Shown here one piece after another: positions 57,396-64,000 of a stretch of 64,000 nucleotides of DNA. The stretch covers positions 212,542,070 through 212,606,069 of the forward strand of contig CM022299.1 in NCBI GenBank assembly GCA_011799875.1, given 5' to 3'. The notes under the pieces are model-generated. The model was not told where the DNA came from. It saw only the letters and a list, made by a program, of their open reading frames with translations, and did not search any database. Positions within the stretch are counted from its first letter, which is position 1, and every line of letters starts with the position of its first letter. Made by a program: the position numbers and the translations under genes. The DNA is from Thinopyrum elongatum (taxonomy: Eukaryota; Streptophyta; Magnoliopsida; Poales; Poaceae).

Positions 57396-57853
57396 TGATG
57401 ATGTCCTGGACTAGGGGTTGCTAACCACGTTGGCCTCCAGGTTATGGTCCGGGCCGAGGACCACCAGACAACCAATGAATGTGCCACGTTTGCCATCGAC
57501 ATACTCAAGATGGAATCCTCCGAAGACTTGGCGCATACCCCAAGACATGTTTGAATCATCGGCAAGTTTATCCCTTTATGTAACCGGCCTACATGTAACC
57601 CTAGGTACCCCTGGTGCCGCCGAGGGGTTTTAGACGTAGGGTAAGATTCATTCACATATGATCTTGAGGTAGATCATCCTGTACTTTGTACCCCATCCAC
57701 AATCAATATAACAAGAGCAGGACGTATGGTTTTACCTCTTCGAGAGGGCCCGAACGTGGGTAAACATCGTGCCCCTTTTTGTCCTGTTACCATCAAGCTA
57801 AGATCACTAGCTCGGGACCCCCTACCCGAGATCCGCCGGATTTGACTATGACA
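57396..57853 (+). repeat. LTR of a gypsy element (458 bp)
   Basis: Starts tgatgatgtcctgg and ends tttgactatgaca. The phrases cctgtactttgtaccccatcc and ttacctcttcgagagggcc are shared with the LTRs at 46735 and 63419. It is followed by gag-like sequence in the same direction. Exact limits uncertain. Confidence 0.6.
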
Positions 57854-59911
57854 TTGATGGCCCATACAGGTCCCGCTGTGTGGTCAAAGCGACTCGATGG
57901 CTCACCTTCGGATTGATGACAACATTAGCTATGGGAAGACCATCTTCCTGGACAACTTTTTGTCTTCGGCAGCATCACGCTCTACACCGATTCGACAAGC
58001 CACCTCGGCTAGATCAAAAACTTCGCTCCGGGCCAGACCATCAGGTTTGGAAATCTGGAGTACGCTACGGATGCCCGCGACGAGCTTGTGTTTTTAGGCT
58101 GGGTGTCAGACCAGTCCAAAGACCTCGCCGACGCCTTCATACCAATCTCAGATTCAATCTCGGATCAGGACCACGGTGCAGATCACACCTCTGATCTAGC
58201 TTTGAGCCTAGAACCAAGCATTGCCTCGGCGGTTAGACGTCATGTTTGACCGATGAAATTCCCAAGGCCTTGAAATATGGTATCTCAAGCAAAGCTTCAG
58301 CTAAGCCCAACCTTCAGTATGGGCGAGGCCAGCAAAGCACTTCTGAACGAGATGTTAGATCAGATTCAGAGCCTCGCAATCTGAGACGATCGGACCTCGG
58401 TTTACGATCAAATATGGGAGAAATCTGGAGAAGCGAGAATTTTCAACCACCCTCCACCCACGTCACTACCGTCGTGGATTTAACCAACATCCTAGCACAC
58501 GCCTTCGAGGAGGCAACCGACATGGATGAAGATGTCGACGAGATGTCACACTCTACTTTGCCGCCTGCCACTACCCATACCGGCAAGTGGGCAGATACGT
58601 CGACCTATGATGTTTTACATGGTAGACACTCCCTATGATGGAGGAGGAAGCGGAAACCCCCCCAAGCGCCGACGTAGGGGCTGCCGTAACAGAGGCAACG
58701 ACAATGGTGACATGAGTAATGGTGGCACCGAAAACGGTGGTACCACCAACGGAGATGCCGCCCAAGATGACAATGATAACCAGAACGTCGGGAATGATGT
58801 CAGCGTTGATAACAACAATGGCGATGATATGATCAATGGGGATGAAGATGACCCCGATGATGGCGATTACAACCAGATGCCGAGGAAGATAGAAGACTCA
58901 GCCCCGACGAGTACGATGCTTCAAACAACCCTTCGAGGAACCTTGAATCAAAATGCTCTGCAGGCGATTGGCCACTACAGTCAAAAGCATCAAGCAAAGG
59001 TCCCAGCGGATTAGAACCGAATAGGACGAATTGAAAGACAAATGGGTCAAGCTCCTCAGGGCCGAGTAGGCACTTGAGGACAAACTCGAGCAAACCAGGG
59101 ATAATAAGTTTTACCCCCAAGGAACTTACTTCCAGATCTCGATGAGGAGGCCAAGGACAACGTGCTATCTAAGCATGAGTGGCCCGAGAAGCCCGATCAC
59201 CCTCCTTGGGCCCGAGATAGCCCAACAGGCGGGTACAAGAATATTATCGAAACCCCGTGGCGCCGAGGTGGAGTAGATCCACCTTGGCCCTTCAAGAAAT
59301 ATGATCTAAGGGAGAAAAGGTGTTAAGGCCAGAAGATCGACCTCGATCAATCTATAAATCTAGGGAGCGTCCAACTGCTGGACATGCGGGATACCTAGCT
59401 TGGTTAGCTAAGAATGGCGATGTTCTCGATTACACGCACGATTGGAGCGTGACCATGTCCAACGTGCGTCATGCCACTGCGACGATCCGAGTTGCTACCC
59501 ACCCCATTTGCTTCACAGACGAGGTCATGCAACACAAGTTCTCAGAGGGGTTTAAACCCATAAATATTGAGCAATACGATGGTACAACGGACCCCACCGT
59601 ATGGATTGAGGATTTCCTCATGCTCGTACACATGGCTAGTGGTGATGATATCCACGCCATCAAATACCTACGCTTAAAGCTCAAAGGATCTGCTCGTCAC
59701 TGGCTTAATAGCCTTCCCAAGGACTGAATTGGCGCCTGGGAAGACATCGAGGATGTGTTCCGAGCAAACTTTCAAGGTACTTATGTATGACCCCTGGATG
59801 CCGATGACCTTGCTCATGTCGTGCAAAGGCTAGGGGAGTCGGTCTAAAAATTTGGGAATCGGTTTTTGACCAATCAGATGGTGGACTGCCCGAACGCCGA
59901 GGCGATACCCG
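57854..59911 (+). pseudogene. Decayed gag of a gypsy element
   Basis: The 3' half holds a retrotransposon gag segment: FKPINIEQYDGTTDPTVWIE, then IHAIKYLRLKLKGSARHWL and, after a stop at 59725-59727, a VFRANFQGTY-like stretch. Before it are broken open frames (57897-58097, 58526-59014) of low complexity (asparagine/aspartate-rich) with many stops. It is cut at 59911 by a minus-strand LTR. No polymerase remains. Confidence 0.65.
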
Positions 59912-60980
59912 TGCTACTTGTGAACTGCGTTGGGATTTCCTCGACGAGGAGAGGATGATGTAGTACAATAGAGATAAGTATTTCCCTCAGTTAAGAACCA
60001 GGGTTATCAATCTGGTAGGAGAACCACACGAAACCTCGTTGATAGCACTTACACACACAAAAGCAAATACTTGCACCCAACGCAATCAAGGGGGTTGTCA
60101 ATCACCTCGGCGGTTATTTGCAAGGATAAAATCTCGTAGTGATAGATAGATAAAATAAAATAGAAAATAAAATAACAGTAATAAAATTGCAGCAAGGTAT
60201 TTTTGGATTTTATATATGATAAAAGTAGACCCGAGGGGCATAGTTTTCACTAGAGGCTTCTCTCTCGAACAAAAAGCATACGGTGGGTAAACAAATTACT
60301 GTTGGACAATTGATAGAAAAGCGCATAGTTATGACGATATTCAAGGCAATGATCATGTATATAGGCATCACATCCGAGACAAGTAGACCGACTCCTGCCT
60401 GCATCTACTACTATTACTCCACCCATCGACCACTATCCAGCGTGCATCTAGAGTATTAAGTTAATAAAAGCAGAGTAACGCCTTAAGCAAGATGACATGA
60501 TGTAAACAAAGTGAATCCAACCAATATGAATAAACCCCGTCGTTTTCCCCTTAATGGCAACAATACAAATACGCGTCTTCTCCCCTACTTTGTCACTGGG
60601 ATATAGAGCACCGCAAGATTGAACCCATTACAAAGCACCTCTCCCATTGCAAGATAAATCAATCTAGTTGGCCAAACCAAACAGATAGATCGAAGAGAAA
60701 TACAAAGCTATAATAATCATGAATAAAAGAATTCAGCAAGGTTGATGTAGAAGCACTCCGTAATTGATTCCCCTCTGGCAGAGTACCGGAAAAGGCCTCC
60801 AGATGGGATCGTGAAAGAACAGAAACTTGCGGCAACGGAAAAAATATTTTGGGTGGCTCTCTGCTGGTTTCCCTATTTTAGAGAATTTATAGAGGTAAAA
60901 TTAGGCCAGACGAAGACATGAGGGGCCCACAAGGCATCAAGGCATGCCCTGTTGCCTTGCCGTCTCCTCGTTAATGCTTT
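59912..60980 (-). repeat. Truncated minus-strand LTR related to the solo LTR
   Basis: The inverse complement follows 56992 back to about 55650: the LTR end (tgctacttgtgaactgcg), the ggattgataacc region and the ccatctggaggcc leader are shared. The U3 start is missing. The right edge at about 60960-60985 joins directly to a different LTR. Confidence 0.72.
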
Positions 60981-60984
60981 GTTC

Positions 60985-61505
60985 TAGTTCTCTATTAAAA
61001 GGAGGCCTTAATATCCCTTAGTTTCCTTATGGACCCCGCTGCCACAGGAGGGGTAGGACAAAAGATGTGATTCAAGTTCTTATTATAAGCACATATGACT
61101 ATATAGGGAATACATGCCTACATTGAATTGATGAATTGGAGCTATTATGTGGCGCTCTAGGTTGTGGCTGTTACATGATGAATGTCATCCAACACAAATA
61201 TCCATCACTGATCCAATGCCTACGCTTTGCTCATATTGATCTTTGCTAAGTTACTACTTTTGCTGGTGCTGTTACAATCACTACAAAACTGCTACTGTTA
61301 CTGTTCCTACTACTACTGCTACTATCAAACTACTATGCTACTAAATACTTTGCTGCAGATATTTAGCTCTCCAGGTGTGGTTGAATTGAAAACTCAACTG
61401 CTAAGGCTTATAAATATTCTTTGGCTCCCCTTGTGTTGACTCAATAAATTGGTTAAAATACTACCCGCGAAGACTGTCGCGATCCCCTATACTTGTGGGT
61501 TATCA
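60985..61505 (+). repeat. Truncated 5' LTR of an Athila-like element
   Basis: Ends cttgtgggttatca, immediately followed by a primer site and gag. It contains tandem-like tactgttac/actactgctac trinucleotide stretches at 61250-61340. The LTR start is missing at the junction with the minus-strand LTR. Confidence 0.7.
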
Positions 61506-61516
61506 AGACCTTTTTC

Positions 61517-61534
61517 TGGCGTCGTTGCCAGGGA
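61517..61534 (+). promoter_or_regulatory. Primer binding site, tRNA-Asp
   Basis: TGGCGTCGTTGCCAGGGA, with two differences from the perfect complement of the tRNA-Asp 3' end, 11 bp after the LTR. Confidence 0.8.
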
Positions 61535-61586
61535 GCTTAGCTCTATTTATTAAGTTCACTTGGGAGTTGAATATTTGGTTATCACT

Positions 61587-63418
61587 ATGAAGAATCTGAA
61601 AGACGCTAAGACCAAGATTCTACCCTCTAAGACGAGGGGAGGTAAGGAACTGCCATCTAGCTCCACACTTGATTCACCTTCTGTTTTAAGCAGGCTTGCA
61701 ACACCACCACTTGCTATTCATTCTGATATGTCGCGAGTAGTTGATGATACTACTTCTATTATAAATGAAACTTGTGATGATGCTAGTACTCCGCTTGATG
61801 ATACTGTGCCACTAGGTGCGTTTATTGATGAGTAAATTGCTAAAGCTAAAGAACTTGAGACTGCTAAAACTGATGAAAATTATAATTCACCTATTATGCC
61901 TAGCTCTCCTAATAGATATGAAATGCCCATGTACCTGAGGATTATGTTATGGAAGGGGAGATTGCTAGAGATTTTCTTGCTTGTAATGATAGAGACGATA
62001 TAAAGAAATTACTGAGTAAGCTAAAAGAAAAGGCTATGATAGAGAGAATGAAATATGATCCTAAGTTTGCTACTTCTCCTATCTTTGTTACTGATAAGGA
62101 TTATGAATTCTTAGTTGATCCTGAACTGATTACTTTGGTAGAATCTAATCCTTTCCATGGTTATGAATCTGAAACTGTTGTGGCACACCTTACTAAATTA
62201 AATGATATTGCCAACCTATTTGTTCATGAGGAAAAAATTCGCTATTACTATATCCTTAAGTTGTTTCCCTTCTCATTAAAGGGTGATGCTAAAGAATGGT
62301 TTAATACTCTTGATCCTGGTTGTGTGCATTGTCCCCGGGATATGATATGATACTTCTCTGAAAAATATTTTCCTGCTCATAAGAGACAAGCTGCCTTATA
62401 GGAATATATAATTTTGTGCAATTTGAGGAAGGGCATCTCCCCCAATTTGTCTACTTTGGGGAGGCCTCTCCAATTACTTAATGCTTTACCTGATCATCCT
62501 CTTAAGAAAACTGAAATACTTGATATCTTTTACAATGGACTAACCGATGCTTCTAGGGACTACCTAGATCATTGTGCTGGTTGTATTTTCAGGGAACAAA
62601 CTGTTGAACAGGCTGAAGAACTATTAAATAATATATTGAGGAATGGTGATGATTGGACACTTCTTGAACCACCACCAAAGCCAACTCCTAAGAAGAGAGG
62701 TATTCTATTCCTCAGTCCAGAAGATATGCAAGAAGCAAAGAAATCTATGAAAGAAAAAGGCATTAAATCTGAAGATGTTAAGAATTTACCACCCATTGAA
62801 GAAATACATGGACTTGATATCCCGTCACAGGTAGTAGAGGTAAATTCTATTTATAGATTTGATGAGGGTGATATTCCATATTATAAATCTCCTAGTTAGT
62901 GCTTGGATGAATTTGATGACTTTGTTGTGAAGCAAGAAAACTTTAATAGATATGTAAGCAATCAATTGAAACGTAATTCTATCATGATTGAATGCTTGAG
63001 TGATTTGATGTTTAGAATTTGTAATGATGTTAAAGGCTTATGTAAACATGCATCTATGGTTCATACTCAATTAGAACAAGTCTCTAGGTCACAAAATGAT
63101 TTGTTTAATGAGATGAATAATAAAATGAATGATAGTGCTGTTAGAGTAGTGACTAGAGGAGGTAAAATGACTCTGGATCCTCTATATCCTAAAGGTTATC
63201 CTAAAAGAATTGAGCAGGATTCTCAGAGAATTAATAATGATGTACCTGGTTCACCTATGAAGAAAAATAAGAAGAAAAAGGATAGAACTTTGCATGCTTC
63301 TAGTGAACCTGTTGTAGACAAACCCCATGAGAATCCCAATGATGTTTCTATTTCTGATGCTGAGACACAACATGGTAATGAACATTTGCCTAGTGATAAT
63401 GATAATGATAATGCTAGT
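61587..63418 (+). pseudogene. Gag of an Athila-like element, broken
   Basis: Starts at ATG 61587 (MKNLKDAKTKILPSK). Capsid region: KLFPFSLKGDAKEWFNTLDP, then EILDIFYNGLTDASRDYLD and REQTVEQAEELLNN. A lysine-rich tail (KKNKKKKD) follows. Breaks: TAA 61833-61835, a frameshift near 61930, TGA 62348-62350, TAG 62399-62401 and TAG 62897-62899. At 63419 another LTR cuts it off before any polymerase. It shares the SLKG-A-WF gag core with the element at 22740-42091 but is a different family. Confidence 0.78.
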
Positions 63419-64000
63419 TGTCGGTGTCAAAACCGGCAGACCTCGAGGTAGGGGGTCCCGGGGAACAAGGGACGATGAACACGGTGTTTACCCAGGTTCA
63501 GGCCCTCTCGAAGAGGTAATACCCTACGTCCTGCTTGATTGTATTGGATGTATAGTATGTTTACAGAGTAGATCTACCTTGAGATCAGCACGAGCTAAAC
63601 CCTAAGGTGATGAATATAGCTCTAGCCCTAAGGACTACAACCCTCGGTTTATATAGACACCGGTAGGGTTAGGGTTACACGTGATTAGTTATGGAAAGAG
63701 GAAGATCCTGCCTATTCTTGGCTTGGAGGGCACACCACGGCTTCATATATCTCCTGTCGCTATACGGCTTCACCAGTCCGGCCCACATCCCATGAGCCGG
63801 CTCTCCAAAGACCCCTTAGTCCATGACTCCCTCAGTAGCCCCCAAACTAGCCTCCAACGCCAGGGATTGTGTTCGGCATCCGCACACCAGATAGATTTCG
63901 GCTTGCGAGGTGAGTTCTTCAATATAGTCTGCACACGTTTGGGACTACGTGGTGTCCGGGATCTGTAGCGTCCATTTTACTTAGACCTAAATGAAAAAAA
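63419..64000 (-). repeat. Gypsy-type LTR, minus strand, runs off window end
   Basis: Begins tgtcggtgtcaaaaccggc on plus, which is the LTR 3' end. It includes gccctctcgaagaggtaa and a box-like ggtttatatagacacc at 63646-63661 (a TATA box on the minus strand). It inserted into the gag of the neighbouring element. It is related to the LTRs at 46735 and 57396 by short phrases only. Confidence 0.7.

Overview
This is a repeat-dense plant nuclear window. It reads as a Triticeae grass chromosome (wheat, Aegilops or barley relative). The signs are a nest of LTR retrotransposons primed by plant tRNA-Asp and initiator tRNA-Met, Stowaway-type MITEs with TA target duplications, a tRNA-derived SINE resembling the Au family, CACTA ends starting CACTACAAAAAA, and a coatomer beta gene that looks like the rice protein as I remember it. 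Family names are from memory and tentative. No prokaryotic feature is present.

Layout. 1-6566: a non-autonomous gypsy-type element with two LTRs, a tRNA-Asp primer site and one broken ORF of unknown type. 6567-14050: a small gene-remnant island with a DUF295 fragment, an F-box/DUF295 pseudogene with three in-frame stops, a NAC transcription-factor pseudogene split by a LINE with a 17-bp target duplication, and several MITEs. 14050-18178: CACTA-derived subterminal repeats ending in a TIR. 18179-21869: the 3' half of a gypsy element. 21870-46734: a non-autonomous element (protein with coiled coil, no polymerase). It is split by a minus-strand Athila-like element (22740-42091), which is itself split by a LARD-like element with 3.6-kb LTRs (27035-36212, TSD ttgcc). 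46735-47678: an LTR fragment. 47806-48104: a SINE. 48775-53168: the only intact cellular gene, beta-COP (four exons, 950 residues). 53761-64000: a MITE, an inverted copy of the 46735 LTR interrupted by a solo LTR (TSD ccgat), a gypsy LTR plus gag remnant, a truncated minus-strand LTR, an Athila-like LTR plus gag, and a further LTR running off the end.

The coatomer gene is the only clear host function; it would supply the beta subunit of COPI coats for Golgi-to-ER traffic. Everything else records insertion history. Inferred order: non-autonomous element, then Athila-like element inside it, then LARD-like element inside that.

The most interesting signals lie in retroelement control sequences. 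(1) A GC-rich hairpin sits 33-34 bp upstream of the TATA box in four LTRs of two families, and a similar hairpin plus TATA-like motif sits inside the Athila-like element just before its only intact ORF. (2) In five elements the polypurine tract beside the 3' LTR has one or more extra copies upstream, in four of them next to a hairpin. (3) The non-autonomous element at 21870-46734 carries more than 20 copies of a degenerate TCGGTNNNNACCGA palindrome in leader and LTR. These are pattern observations; functions are inference.
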